Shown here piece after piece: positions 11,201 through 20,427 of a stretch of DNA of 64,000 bases (position 1 is its first letter; each line of letters opens with the position of its first letter). Source of the DNA: Yamadazyma tenuis. Lineage: Eukaryota > Ascomycota > Pichiomycetes > Serinales > Debaryomycetaceae. The position numbers and the translations under genes are program-made. The notes under the pieces were generated by a model. It was not told the DNA's origin and did no database searches. It was given only the letters and a program-made list of their open reading frames with translations. Location of the stretch: the NCBI RefSeq assembly GCF_029203305.1, contig NC_089461.1:1860001-1924000 (forward strand). The letters are read 5' to 3'.

Positions 11201-13553
11201 TAGCATCAACATCATCTTGGCGTAATCTTCTATTTTCCTCCCGTAACTCAACAATCTCCTTCATTAGTTTCTCGGTCATCATCTCATTATTGGCAGCTTG
11301 TTCAAGAGTTCTTTTGATTGAAGTTTCGACAAGGTCAGTTGGAGTATCTGCACTGGAGCTTTCAATGTAAATTTTCTGGATCGTAGCTTCCACTAGTTTC
11401 AATAGCCTATGCGTGTCCTCAGGAGGCCGTCCCGTATTCTTCAATGTAACCAACTGGCTGAGTATTGACTTAAGCTCAATTTCACTGGAAAGATCCAGAG
11501 AAAGATACTGTTGTTTCAACTGCTGGAAAACTCCATCCAAATCCTGATCCTCGAAATCATAGGAAACAATGCTTTGGGAACTGTCAGCTCCGATCCCGAG
11601 GAAGGTATTATAGTCTTCTTCAGCATAAGACTCATATCGTTCAATTTCCTCATTGATTCGAGCATCGCTTATAACGGCTAACTTGTCGATAATCTTACCT
11701 AGTCTGGAGTCTGCGAGATCTCTTCTGATGCTTATTCTGAGTTTGATCAGATCTGCCTGTTGGACCATAGCATTCATGAGTAACAACGTAGTCAAAGAGT
11801 AGTTCTTGATACTTGCGTGATAAGCTGCTTTAGAGGAATGGTCACCAACAAAGTACTTGTCGAGAAAAGACTCGAATGATCCCAACCACGGCTGGAACTT
11901 AACATAGTCACCTAGGTTATCCTGTAGAGCAGTCATACTTTCAAGTATTAACGATAAAGACTCCGAGTCACGATTATAGGCAAGGAAGATAAGCACTTCG
12001 GTCACCAACACCCTGGTGGCAAGTCTTGGAGACGTTAATGAGAAGGTGATGGACTTGATGATATGGAGCTTGTTAGCATACCCACTGTATATGAAGGAAT
12101 TTGCATCGCTGTCAGAATCCTCATATCCCAGCTGAACAAGAATGGCCTTAAGACACTTGATGATATGGAACTCTTTATCAAATTCCTCATTGGACTTGAT
12201 GCTCTTCTTGTTGATTCGAGAGAGAATCACCGATAATGCCGCTTCTCCCTGGGAAGCCACAAATTGACTTGTCCACTGCAAAGAATTATGGTACTTGTCG
12301 GACGTAGCGAGCTTCTTCTCTAGTTTCCTATAGTCCTTGACGCTCAACTTGTCACTAAATACCTTGTGCACATACCATTCGGGGGATCCTTCTTTGGGCT
12401 TCCCTTTCCGGAACAAATTGGACGAAAGAATACTCGGACCAGATTCTCCGTCACTATTAGTGAGGGTTCTGGTGGTAGTTTCTCCAAGAGAAAGCGAATC
12501 CTCGTTGTGGGAACGTACTACCGTTTGCCTGAGCATGGATCTGAGGTCGAACTGATCGTTGGTTTCGTTTTCTCGGAGGAGCAACTCCCATTTTCTCTTT
12601 GTTGGTTGTTCTCTTAGTTTTTGCACAGCTTTATCAGAAAATGCTCGTATACTAAGCAACCGTTCAAATAGTAGGTCCACCACCACCAGATCTGGGGTCT
12701 GACCCATATTTGAGACCACGGCCGAGAATGACTGAAGCAATTGGCTTTGTTGAGCCAGACCCACTGACGATGGTTTCAGGCGTATTTTGGCATTAATTAA
12801 AGGTGCTTCAGGGGAAAACGGCAGCAGAGCCCGAGGAACTGACGGCATCTGTTTCCCTGTGAACGAGTCCATCGACTGGACCGACGACTTGGAGGCGTTC
12901 TGGTGGGAGGTGAAGGTCGCTGGGGGCCGTTCTGGTCGCTTGGATGTTGGCGGACCCGTTCTATTTACAATTTTGGGCGGAGTGAATTCGTCCACAACGC
13001 CGTATCCAACGCCAATGAACTGTTGTGTATGAGTATCGCCGCTGTAGCTAGCAGAGCGGGATTTGGGGTCGAGCGAGGCGAAACTGGCAGTGCTGCTACT
13101 AGCACCCGAGTTGGTACGATAGTACTCACCCCCGTTCTGGTAGGTGGGGCGAGGCGCTCCATCCAGACTCTGAGACGATGACAGAACTTTGCGTGGCGAC
13201 GGCACCGGGGCCTCTGGCGGGTGTCGTTGTTTGGCAGGCAAATGCATTACATGTATGGGTTCCTTGGTGCTAGATTTAACAGACGAGTAGCCAATCGCCT
13301 GGAACGAGCTGGCTTCCGGCTGGTGGAAGTGGCGCTGGGGCGATCGTGGACTGGAGGGCGCCTTGAGGATGTTCTCGCTAAGGGGGAAGGTATTATTTAG
13401 GTTGAGGATAGAAGATGATTTCTGGAGCTTCTTGATTCCCTTTGTGAACACACTGGGACGTTTGGTGGGAGTTTTGAAAACCGGATTCTGGGCCGGTTGC
13501 GGTGGAGACTCCCACGGTGGTGGGGCGTCGGGGCCGTGGGGGCCTATGTTCAT
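8250..13553 (-). CDS. BNI1: Formin Bni1 (actin nucleator)
   Basis: 1767-residue formin that nucleates and elongates actin cables for polarised growth and cytokinesis, acting at the bud/hyphal tip downstream of Rho GTPases. Order of parts: Ser/Pro-rich N terminus; GTPase-binding/FH3 region from about residue 235; predicted coiled coil about 755-830; FH1 with several blocks of up to ten consecutive prolines at about 1040-1155; FH2 from about 1190 (LKPKNKLKQMHWDKID, later LGIIRSVGNFMN) to about 1600; and a DAD-like autoinhibitory motif GTIMDTLLEKLRSSAAK near 1640. Start at the ATG 13551-13553. It is slightly shorter than S. cerevisiae Bni1 (1953). Its start lies 168 bp from that of the divergent helicase gene. 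The G-rich reverse-strand ORFs here are shadows of FH1. Confidence 0.95.
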   Translation of the reverse strand: MNIGPHGPDAPPPWESPPQPAQNPVFKTPTKRPSVFTKGIKKLQKSSSILNLNNTFPLSENILKAPSSPRSPQRHFHQPEASSFQAIGYSSVKSSTKEPIHVMHLPAKQRHPPEAPVPSPRKVLSSSQSLDGAPRPTYQNGGEYYRTNSGASSSTASFASLDPKSRSASYSGDTHTQQFIGVGYGVVDEFTPPKIVNRTGPPTSKRPERPPATFTSHQNASKSSVQSMDSFTGKQMPSVPRALLPFSPEAPLINAKIRLKPSSVGLAQQSQLLQSFSAVVSNMGQTPDLVVVDLLFERLLSIRAFSDKAVQKLREQPTKRKWELLLRENETNDQFDLRSMLRQTVVRSHNEDSLSLGETTTRTLTNSDGESGPSILSSNLFRKGKPKEGSPEWYVHKVFSDKLSVKDYRKLEKKLATSDKYHNSLQWTSQFVASQGEAALSVILSRINKKSIKSNEEFDKEFHIIKCLKAILVQLGYEDSDSDANSFIYSGYANKLHIIKSITFSLTSPRLATRVLVTEVLIFLAYNRDSESLSLILESMTALQDNLGDYVKFQPWLGSFESFLDKYFVGDHSSKAAYHASIKNYSLTTLLLMNAMVQQADLIKLRISIRRDLADSRLGKIIDKLAVISDARINEEIERYESYAEEDYNTFLGIGADSSQSIVSYDFEDQDLDGVFQQLKQQYLSLDLSSEIELKSILSQLVTLKNTGRPPEDTHRLLKLVEATIQKIYIESSSADTPTDLVETSIKRTLEQAANNEMMTEKLMKEIVELREENRRLRQDDVDANLETLRGETLLSADIIARQERQIAVLIQEVLEFRDKENQRKQLEFQTVAPIKSTFLHPKGKNLMIDELESKIGKKSPTGSHAASNDSISTLSQESGFTRSREGTTSGTVSNPIYVPEASSNQANSKRTQGILKNTGVFGRLKEHSDHSSRLYRPPTPPPLFGPRKTTNLNLEDDDSEFTFEDYRSVNRHEGVGGQHSEPITPPIPLYLKASGSTTSSPRGSAVLLVSSSSVKQHAPHSESTNDSPPAEKSSVSTVPMRLAEGLIPPPPPPPPLPPSFAQAPVPAPPPPPPPPLPPSFTSAVPPPPPPPPPLPSFASGIPPPPPLPPVLGGTESPTIPAPPPPMPTFLNNPISRAGTPPPPPPLPAGSILASPASEDNTPLRSRIPADVSQLMEPENSPNPKSLIPSLKPKNKLKQMHWDKIDDIDNTFWGDIEHEKLSGQLKERGILEEVERHFAVKSTQIKLRKDLLGGKTSTDQPKKISLLTRDLAQQFGINLHMFAAAPVEDLIMKVLHCDKDILDNVTVLEFFNSELLSEFNETTIRNFKPYSWEVSDPESKPKKDPAELERPDRVYLELCFNLRHYWKSRSRALLLMHSYGRDYMDLLKKLRMVDEANASIRNSDSLRHVLGIIRSVGNFMNDDSKQALGFKIGTLQRLKFMKDDTNAMHFLHYVERIIRNTFPEYGSFVDELSVLLHVQNLSIEQIETESQEFDRQINGVAESILKGNLSDPECLHPEDYVLKKVASPLESAKIKNSLLQSHVKTTMEEYNSLMTYFGENVKDSFSRNTFYEKILMFVSEFKKAHIENVQKEEEQYAADNRKRLVEANSRKVSERDTSGSMNNSESESTQDDEDADELHGTIMDTLLEKLRSSAAKSSDTKSSEDTGSATSRDKRVDRRRKALSFYSSPSVDQLEDNSKNGSELSFNDYESVNDLKRRLTRRRKDGVGGNHSSSSVNSDTTLLRTQAMLSRLRQEELKSGELSVSSD

Positions 13554-13721
13554 GGCAAAGTGGTGGGAATTGTGAGGTGTAATTGTGGTTTAAGTGATGT
13601 ATGTGTAGACTGCGACACCGCGCGGGAGCCGCAATGTCGCGCATTCGTCTGTCTGGCGCGACTCGATTCTGCCGCGCGTTCTTCTTGTTTACACCACCCA
13701 TTTCACCTTGTAACTACAGAG

Positions 13722-15665
13722 ATGTCTTTGCAAACCAACAAGAATGGGCCGGTGGCCAAGCGACAGTCGCTGATATCCAACTTTTTTGCGGCACCCGGCA
13801 AAAAACCCCAGAAATTGGCCTCCAATTCCCAGATCGCCAACTATTCTTCCCTCACCACGCCAGAGAAGAAGCTAGGCCTCAAGCGGTCAGACTCAATTCT
13901 TTCCAGAGCGTCACAGAATGATGGATTCGAAGATATTCAGAGTTCAGATACATCTTTCGACTCGCCGGAGATCAACAACTTTCGAACCAAGGTTCTACCT
14001 GAAAAACAGCTTTCTCAATCTACTGCCGGAGTAGAAATTGAGTATATATCTTCATACCCGAAAAAGAGAAACCTAACAGGGATTATGCAAGAGCTTGGGA
14101 GAGAGTCGATCAAGGCGCCACGTCTCATGAAGCCTAAGGCGCCCCAACGGCCTTTGTCGCGTTCTTCTGGCACTTCTTCGGTGGATTTAAGCAAAGAACA
14201 GTTGAATGTAATAACTCAGATTGTCGATAACAAAAAGAACGTTTTCTACACCGGTAGTGCTGGTACGGGTAAGTCAGTTGTGTTGAGAGACTTGGTGAGA
14301 CGACTCTACTCGAAGTACGGCAGTGAAGTTGTGGGAGTTACTGCTTCTACGGGTTTGGCTGCATGTAATATTGGGGGACAGACCATCCACCGGTACTTGG
14401 GGATTGGCATAGGGGCCGCGTCGGCCGAGGCCTTGAAGAACATCATTGAGAAGAAACCAGCGTTTCGTAAGAAGTGGCAGCGGTTGAGAGTGTTGATTAT
14501 TGATGAGATCTCGATGATCGATGGAGCATTATTCACCAAATTGGACGCCCTTGCCCGTCTTCTCAGAGGCCGTGACGTACCATTCGGAGGTATCCAGGTG
14601 GTCTGTACAGGTGATTTTTTCCAGTTGCCCCCTGTTAGTAAAAACGGACAAGCGCAATACTGTTTTGAGAGTAAATCATGGAGTCAAGTAATTCAAAGAA
14701 CTCTTCTTTTGACTCAGGTTTTCAGACAGAAAGGCGATAATGAGCTTATTGATATGCTCAATGCCCTTCGTTTTGGTAGTCTTGAGTCTCCGATTGTGTC
14801 CAAGTTCTTGGACTTGCAAAGAGTTAAGAAGTACGAAGATGGAATAGAGCCCACCGAGTTGTTTCCCACCAGAGAAGAGGTCAAGAGAGCGAACGAGAGA
14901 AGACTTCAGAGTCTTGGCTCGCAGAGCGTCACGTTCACGGCTGAAGACAGTACGTCCAACGAATTCGATGTGAAGCTATTAGAGAACTTGATGTGCGAAA
15001 GAGTGTTGACCCTCAAACCAGGTGCTCAGGTGATGTACTTAAAGAACAGAGACGATGGAATTGTGAACGGGTCCATTGGTAAGGTTCTTTTCTTTACTAC
15101 CCCCAAGCTCTTTTACCAAATTGACGTGATTTATGACTTCTCTTACTGCGATGATCCAGCTTTGCTCCAAGAGATCCTGATCATCACCTCAAAAATAGGC
15201 AACAGAGATGCCACTATGACGGCTGCTGAGCAAGTGGCATTTGACTCAATTCCTCCTGAAAGACAGTCTAAGTTCCTTCTGTTGTTGAAGGAAGCTTCCT
15301 TAGAATCTAAGGACCAGTTGTTCCCAGTAGTAAACTTCAAGTCTAAAGGCGATGTCAACACGGTGATACATGTCACAAAGGAAGAGTTTACTCTTGATGT
15401 TAGTTCTGGCTCTAAACGGGAGATCTCCAGAACTCAATTGCCTTTGTTGCTTTCATGGGCCATGTCTATCCACAAGTCGCAGGGACAAACCATCCAAAGG
15501 CTTCGTGTGGATTTGAAACGTATCTTTGAGAAGGGTCAGGTCTACGTTGCCCTTTCCAGAGCAGTGGACAAGGATAATCTTGAGATTCGAAACTTTGATC
15601 CACAAAAGATTATTGCTTCAGATAAGGTCAAGCAGTTCTATGAGCAGCTTGAGAAGGCTGCGTAG
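13722..15665 (+). CDS. RRM3: Pif1-family 5'-3' DNA helicase, Rrm3-like
   Basis: 647-residue superfamily 1B helicase. Walker A GSAGTGKS (K184), DEIS box (D261, E262), GDFFQLPPV, VFRQ, SIHKSQGQT and YVALSRAV are all intact. The frame is open upstream to 13497 without any ATG, so the first ATG (13722) is taken as the start. Near the N terminus, QSLISNFF (residues 15-22) is a perfect PCNA-interacting (PIP) box. S. cerevisiae Rrm3 has a similar motif near its N terminus. The C-terminal run (TIQRLRVDLKRIFEKGQVYVALSRAV ... NFDP) and the lack of a long tail also look more like Rrm3 than Pif1. Expected role: moving replication forks past protein barriers. The choice between RRM3 and PIF1 is from remembered sequences and less sure than the family. 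Confidence 0.85.
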   Translation: MSLQTNKNGPVAKRQSLISNFFAAPGKKPQKLASNSQIANYSSLTTPEKKLGLKRSDSILSRASQNDGFEDIQSSDTSFDSPEINNFRTKVLPEKQLSQSTAGVEIEYISSYPKKRNLTGIMQELGRESIKAPRLMKPKAPQRPLSRSSGTSSVDLSKEQLNVITQIVDNKKNVFYTGSAGTGKSVVLRDLVRRLYSKYGSEVVGVTASTGLAACNIGGQTIHRYLGIGIGAASAEALKNIIEKKPAFRKKWQRLRVLIIDEISMIDGALFTKLDALARLLRGRDVPFGGIQVVCTGDFFQLPPVSKNGQAQYCFESKSWSQVIQRTLLLTQVFRQKGDNELIDMLNALRFGSLESPIVSKFLDLQRVKKYEDGIEPTELFPTREEVKRANERRLQSLGSQSVTFTAEDSTSNEFDVKLLENLMCERVLTLKPGAQVMYLKNRDDGIVNGSIGKVLFFTTPKLFYQIDVIYDFSYCDDPALLQEILIITSKIGNRDATMTAAEQVAFDSIPPERQSKFLLLLKEASLESKDQLFPVVNFKSKGDVNTVIHVTKEEFTLDVSSGSKREISRTQLPLLLSWAMSIHKSQGQTIQRLRVDLKRIFEKGQVYVALSRAVDKDNLEIRNFDPQKIIASDKVKQFYEQLEKAA

Positions 15666-15892
15666 AATATTTATTTATCAAATGCATTTTTCCAGTATAT
15701 ACCATATGATGTGTCACGTCTCAATTGGTATTATTTGTGTATTATCTCATTTATACTATCAATTGGTGTTTGTGATATACCGTTAGTTAGCGCTATTTGT
15801 GGCATCATCTCTTCTCTCTGCATTTTTCAATGCTGCTCATAAACCGCAAATCGCACTCTGCACAAAAAATTACTGAGTCACCGCATCTTACA

Positions 15893-18800
15893 ATGCTGGC
15901 CTACTCTCGTGAACAGCCTAGAATGAAGTCTGATCTCGGCCAGAATGGTTTTGCAGTCACCTTGAACTACTTCGCGGGACTTCCGGATTTGCATAAACTT
16001 GAGAACCCATCGATATCCATTATATTCAAGTCACTAAGTAAGAAAGATGCCACCACAAAAGAAAAGTCATTAGACGAACTTATCACTCTTTTTTCCAACG
16101 ACTACTTCCAAGAGGATCTCAAGGCGACATCTGTGCTCGAATCATGGATTCAAATGTATCCAAAGTTGGCATTTGACAATTCGAGAAGTGTGAGACTTTC
16201 CAGTCAAAAGGTGCAAGCTCTATTCTTGCAACATATTGGAGGCAAAATCTTCACCAAGTACTTAAAGTCTTCATTGCCTATATGGCTACTGTCCATTCAT
16301 GATAGTGATAAACTTGTGGCTTCTCAAGCATATAAGCTTTTGTTGGCGTGTTTTGAGAATGACAAATACAAAGTTGACCAGAAGATCTGGCAGATTTTTG
16401 TCAAAGAGATATTACACTACATTATAGTGAGTTTGACCATGGAAACGAAACAAACACTTTCTGATGAGAGGAGCACCAACGAATCTGATTCCACGGCGAA
16501 GTACGAAAGAATCGTAAACGGGAGTTTGATGCTTTTGAACAAGTTGATTGTGCTCATCAACGATACAACAGTTAAATTGAACCTAGATGACTTCGACTTC
16601 GAGCAGCTTGAAGATCTTCTTGATAACAATGAGTTGTGGGAGTACGCCTCTGTGGCATTCAACCACAAAACGTTCACATCCTCGTTGGCAAATAGCTATC
16701 TTGTTCTCCTCAAAAATGTTTTCCAAAACGACAAGACAAACCCCGAATCCCAAAACAATTTGTGTCAGAGCATCCTGAGTTCCAGAAGCTTGTACAAGCA
16801 TCTCTGTAAGCATTTTTTCAAGAAGTGCAAGCTCAAAAGCATTAGTCAAATGGGAAACTACGCATACAGTAACGTCATCTTTCAGTACTGTGGAACTTTG
16901 ACAGTATTGACCAGGTTTTCTCAGCTTGAAGGAAAGAAAAAGCCAAAGGAAGGAATTTGGGAAATAGCTGGTAGCAAGAGTCTGACCAGATTACTAGACT
17001 TCATTAAACTAGGACCTTGTAACCTGGACCCCGTTTACTTCATATTACTTGAAAGATTTTTGGTTACGTTGATTTCAACCGAAAGCTTTGATTTTGCAGA
17101 CCAACTGTTCTGCTTGTCAATTGTGAAAGTAATATCTGAACAGTTATCCCACTTGGCTTTCAACTACCAAGAAGCTGCTATTGAATGCTTGGTTGGGTTT
17201 GTCAAGGCTTTACCTTCGAGTTCTGATGAGCATTTTGCAGCTGCAGTTCCTACTGTCATGGATTCATTATTTGCACCCAATGCACTGCGAACACGTCCTA
17301 AGTCCAAGGGAAAGTGTATTGCTTTATTTGCTGAAGGTTTATCACTTATTCTGGAGCCAGATTTGGAACGTTTGTTGGAATCTCAGAACGATAAAGTATT
17401 AGCTTATATCTCTACCGGGAAAAATCCAACTGACTTCTCCAGTTACTTCAAATTACTTGAGAAGTTGGAGAATGTGGAAAGTGCATCCAAGCTATTAGAA
17501 AAAATAATTGAAGCCCTTTCGTCCACTGACGATGAAAGCCAGATCTCCAGAGGTTTGGAGGTCCTTACTGTTCTTGTGGAGAACGATGTTGCCATAAACA
17601 CTCAGTCTGAAGAAGAGCTTATAGAATTCACTACTACTATAGGCCAGTGTCTTGAGCCTGCGACTGTTTCTCCTGTTGTAGAGTACATGTTCACTGTTTG
17701 GAACAGTGTTCGATTTAAGGACAGTTTTGATAACATCGAAGTCATCGATGACTTGTTGACAAAGTATACAATGTTGGATCTTGATCCTTCCGACTTCATT
17801 CGCAGAGTCTTACAAAAGTTCAAGTTCACTTATGATGATTGTTTGAAGTCTGACTTGCTAGCTGAACACTTCCAGAACTTGGTTATTGATCCCAAAGGGA
17901 ACAGCGACTGGAAAATGCTCTTCAGCTTCGCTGACCCGAGATTGTTGCAAGAAATGTTTTCTAGCATAAAGGAAGGTGAAGAACACCAATTTCTTCAACA
18001 GTTTCAGCAGTTTGTGCCAAAGTCTGAAACCATAGATATACAAAATGATAACCAACAGAAGGTGTTTAAGCTTTTGCTTCTCTCTTGGACAAACTATCTG
18101 GAATTCGGTGGTTTCATTCTATTCATCAGGAACTCTTCCATGCAACATTTGGTGTCTGATACATTATGGGAATACCTTCAAGAACAGACAATTGAGGATT
18201 TGAATTTCGATTTCTGGAGTGTGGTTGTGCCTAGAGAGGTAGACTTAGTTCTCAAAAGACTTGAAGTCCAGTTGTTCAAGTTGCCCAACATCAACAAGGA
18301 GGTGTTATCAATTTCGAACTCACTTGGCCAAAATATTCATTTAGTTGAAGATATTGAGAACACAGAGCCATTAGCTCTTTTGAGAATCTGTAAAGTGTTA
18401 TCTGAAAGTCCAAGAAATGATACCATGATTGCCTTTTTCAGTGGTGTTTTGAGTGTATTCTTACAAGACTTCATCTTCCTGATGGACCAAGATGCTTATT
18501 CGTCTAATGGCTTGTTGGAAGTTCAGTCCTCATTAGCCCAAAAGTTTCACACAGCTATCCAAACTAATTTAAATGAATGTTTGGACATACTTCTCTCCAA
18601 AGAACCTACTTTTGACGATTTAGTGTCGGTTGTGGTACGCAACCTTGGAATTGCAAAAGGCTCATTTTCTTCTTACCTTGCGAGGTTGCTAAGAGATGTT
18701 TTAGATAATTTATCTGAAGCTGTCAACGTCGAAACGTTCAATACGTACAATTTGGAATTTAACCCATTGCTTAAAACTCCCCTTAAATTGGCAATTGTGT

Positions 18801-20413
18801 TGGCTGGAGTTGAGACTTTGCTTTCGTCTGCAAAATTTGACAAAATTCGGAACTATGTGGCCACTGAAATCCTTGGTGTTAAAGACAGCGACATTTTAAC
18901 TGAAGGGTTGAAGTGGGTTGTTTTGAGTATCAATTTCTTGAACGCCCAAACCCCCGACTGGGCAGCAATACCTCCTCACCGGTTGAACTTGATTCTCAAG
19001 CAATTTGAAAAGTGGTTGGATAGTGATATCAGCTACGATGATTCGTTTAACGCAGTTCGAAGTCAGCTTGTCAAGTTCTTGGGACTGGTGGAAGCAGACA
19101 ACAAAGAAGACCTTGTTGATAGAGTCATCGAAGATAACTTCGCAATTGTGCAGCTTGAGAGGCATTATGAGTTGACCTACTTCACGTTGCGGTACTTAAC
19201 AGTTCATGAGATTCCAAACAAAGACAACTTGTTGGACATTTTGTTCAACGACGAGCTCAACAAGCATGACAATGAGGTCCACAACATGGCCGTTCATATG
19301 TGCCACGATGTCTTGGAGAGGTGTTTCGACAAATTGCACTTCAAAGACTTTAGTGACAAGCAGTTGCAACAGCTTTACGACTTGGTTTTTCACAGCAAGT
19401 TTTTACAGATCAAGAAGATCTGTTTGCGGTTTCTCGAGGAAGAAATCACTCACAAGCAGCAAGATTTGGTGATCAACTACCAGTTCCAAAAAGATGCGGA
19501 GGAACAAGATATCAAGCTTCCGCCACTGTTGTTGAAGGTCTTGGACGAAACCAACCTTGATCTGGCCTCCGAAACTGACCTGGCCACCTATCTTATTTGC
19601 TGGTATTTGGTGTTCGTGCACTTCAAGGACATAAACTACTCGATTCGCAACCAATATGTCAACCAGATCAGAAGCAACCAAACTCTTCCGAAACTTCTTG
19701 ACTATTTGTTTCTTGTGGTAGAAATCGACCACATAAAGATTGTAGACCAGTTCCAGACCTTCGACTTGGATGATAGAGATACCATGTTGTTGAATGTGTT
19801 CTACTTTGCGTGTAACTTTTTGGGAAGTGAGGTGCAATTGTGGTTCAACGAGTTGCGAAACGTTCAGATGAAGCAAGACATTGACAAATTTACCGCCAAA
19901 AACATATCTAAGCTCTTGGTGAGCACGATGTTAGAACAGGTCGAGCATGGAAAGAGTAAACTTGTGACGGACGTGATGTCGCTCAAGATCAATAAGGTTA
20001 TCAACGAGGTCAGATGTGTGTTTGAAATTGATGAGCAGACAATGGTGATGGTTATCAAAATTCCTACGAACTTCCCATTGGAGAGCGTCGTGGTGGAGGG
20101 TCCTAAACGTGTGGGCTTGAAGGAGAACCAGTGGAGAGCATGGTTGTTGTCTTCGCAAAGAGTGATCTCCCTAACCAACGGGTCCATCATTGAAGCGGTG
20201 GAAGTGTTCAAGAAGAACGTCGACTTGCACTTTTCAGGGTTCGAAGAGTGTGCTATCTGCTACTCGATTTTACACCAAGACCACTCGTTGCCATCCAAAA
20301 ACTGCTCTACATGTAACAACAAGTTCCACGCCGCGTGCCTATACAAATGGTTTAAGAGTAGCGGAAGCAGTACTTGTCCGTTGTGTAGATCGACTTTTAA
20401 TTTCAGAAAATAG
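15893..20413 (+). CDS. LTN1: Listerin-type E3 ubiquitin ligase Ltn1/Rkr1
   Basis: 1506-residue RING E3 of ribosome-associated quality control, which ubiquitinates nascent chains stalled on 60S subunits. The conserved N-terminal segment (GFAVTLNYFAGLPD, then IIFKSLSKKDATTKEKSLDEL) matches the Ltn1 start. The middle is a long alpha-helical HEAT-like array, and the C terminus ends with a Cys-rich RING (CAICYS, CSTCNNKFHAACLYKWF, CPLC) within the last ~50 residues. Length matches the family (1562 in S. cerevisiae). The frame opens at 15797 through a TTG; in-frame ATGs are at 15830, 15893 and 15923. I chose 15893, whose context is A at -3 and which keeps the conserved N terminus. It converges with RRD1, with 14 bp between stops. 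Confidence 0.93.
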   Translation: MLAYSREQPRMKSDLGQNGFAVTLNYFAGLPDLHKLENPSISIIFKSLSKKDATTKEKSLDELITLFSNDYFQEDLKATSVLESWIQMYPKLAFDNSRSVRLSSQKVQALFLQHIGGKIFTKYLKSSLPIWLLSIHDSDKLVASQAYKLLLACFENDKYKVDQKIWQIFVKEILHYIIVSLTMETKQTLSDERSTNESDSTAKYERIVNGSLMLLNKLIVLINDTTVKLNLDDFDFEQLEDLLDNNELWEYASVAFNHKTFTSSLANSYLVLLKNVFQNDKTNPESQNNLCQSILSSRSLYKHLCKHFFKKCKLKSISQMGNYAYSNVIFQYCGTLTVLTRFSQLEGKKKPKEGIWEIAGSKSLTRLLDFIKLGPCNLDPVYFILLERFLVTLISTESFDFADQLFCLSIVKVISEQLSHLAFNYQEAAIECLVGFVKALPSSSDEHFAAAVPTVMDSLFAPNALRTRPKSKGKCIALFAEGLSLILEPDLERLLESQNDKVLAYISTGKNPTDFSSYFKLLEKLENVESASKLLEKIIEALSSTDDESQISRGLEVLTVLVENDVAINTQSEEELIEFTTTIGQCLEPATVSPVVEYMFTVWNSVRFKDSFDNIEVIDDLLTKYTMLDLDPSDFIRRVLQKFKFTYDDCLKSDLLAEHFQNLVIDPKGNSDWKMLFSFADPRLLQEMFSSIKEGEEHQFLQQFQQFVPKSETIDIQNDNQQKVFKLLLLSWTNYLEFGGFILFIRNSSMQHLVSDTLWEYLQEQTIEDLNFDFWSVVVPREVDLVLKRLEVQLFKLPNINKEVLSISNSLGQNIHLVEDIENTEPLALLRICKVLSESPRNDTMIAFFSGVLSVFLQDFIFLMDQDAYSSNGLLEVQSSLAQKFHTAIQTNLNECLDILLSKEPTFDDLVSVVVRNLGIAKGSFSSYLARLLRDVLDNLSEAVNVETFNTYNLEFNPLLKTPLKLAIVLAGVETLLSSAKFDKIRNYVATEILGVKDSDILTEGLKWVVLSINFLNAQTPDWAAIPPHRLNLILKQFEKWLDSDISYDDSFNAVRSQLVKFLGLVEADNKEDLVDRVIEDNFAIVQLERHYELTYFTLRYLTVHEIPNKDNLLDILFNDELNKHDNEVHNMAVHMCHDVLERCFDKLHFKDFSDKQLQQLYDLVFHSKFLQIKKICLRFLEEEITHKQQDLVINYQFQKDAEEQDIKLPPLLLKVLDETNLDLASETDLATYLICWYLVFVHFKDINYSIRNQYVNQIRSNQTLPKLLDYLFLVVEIDHIKIVDQFQTFDLDDRDTMLLNVFYFACNFLGSEVQLWFNELRNVQMKQDIDKFTAKNISKLLVSTMLEQVEHGKSKLVTDVMSLKINKVINEVRCVFEIDEQTMVMVIKIPTNFPLESVVVEGPKRVGLKENQWRAWLLSSQRVISLTNGSIIEAVEVFKKNVDLHFSGFEECAICYSILHQDHSLPSKNCSTCNNKFHAACLYKWFKSSGSSTCPLCRSTFNFRK

Positions 20414-20427
20414 ACTAATGTACATAT

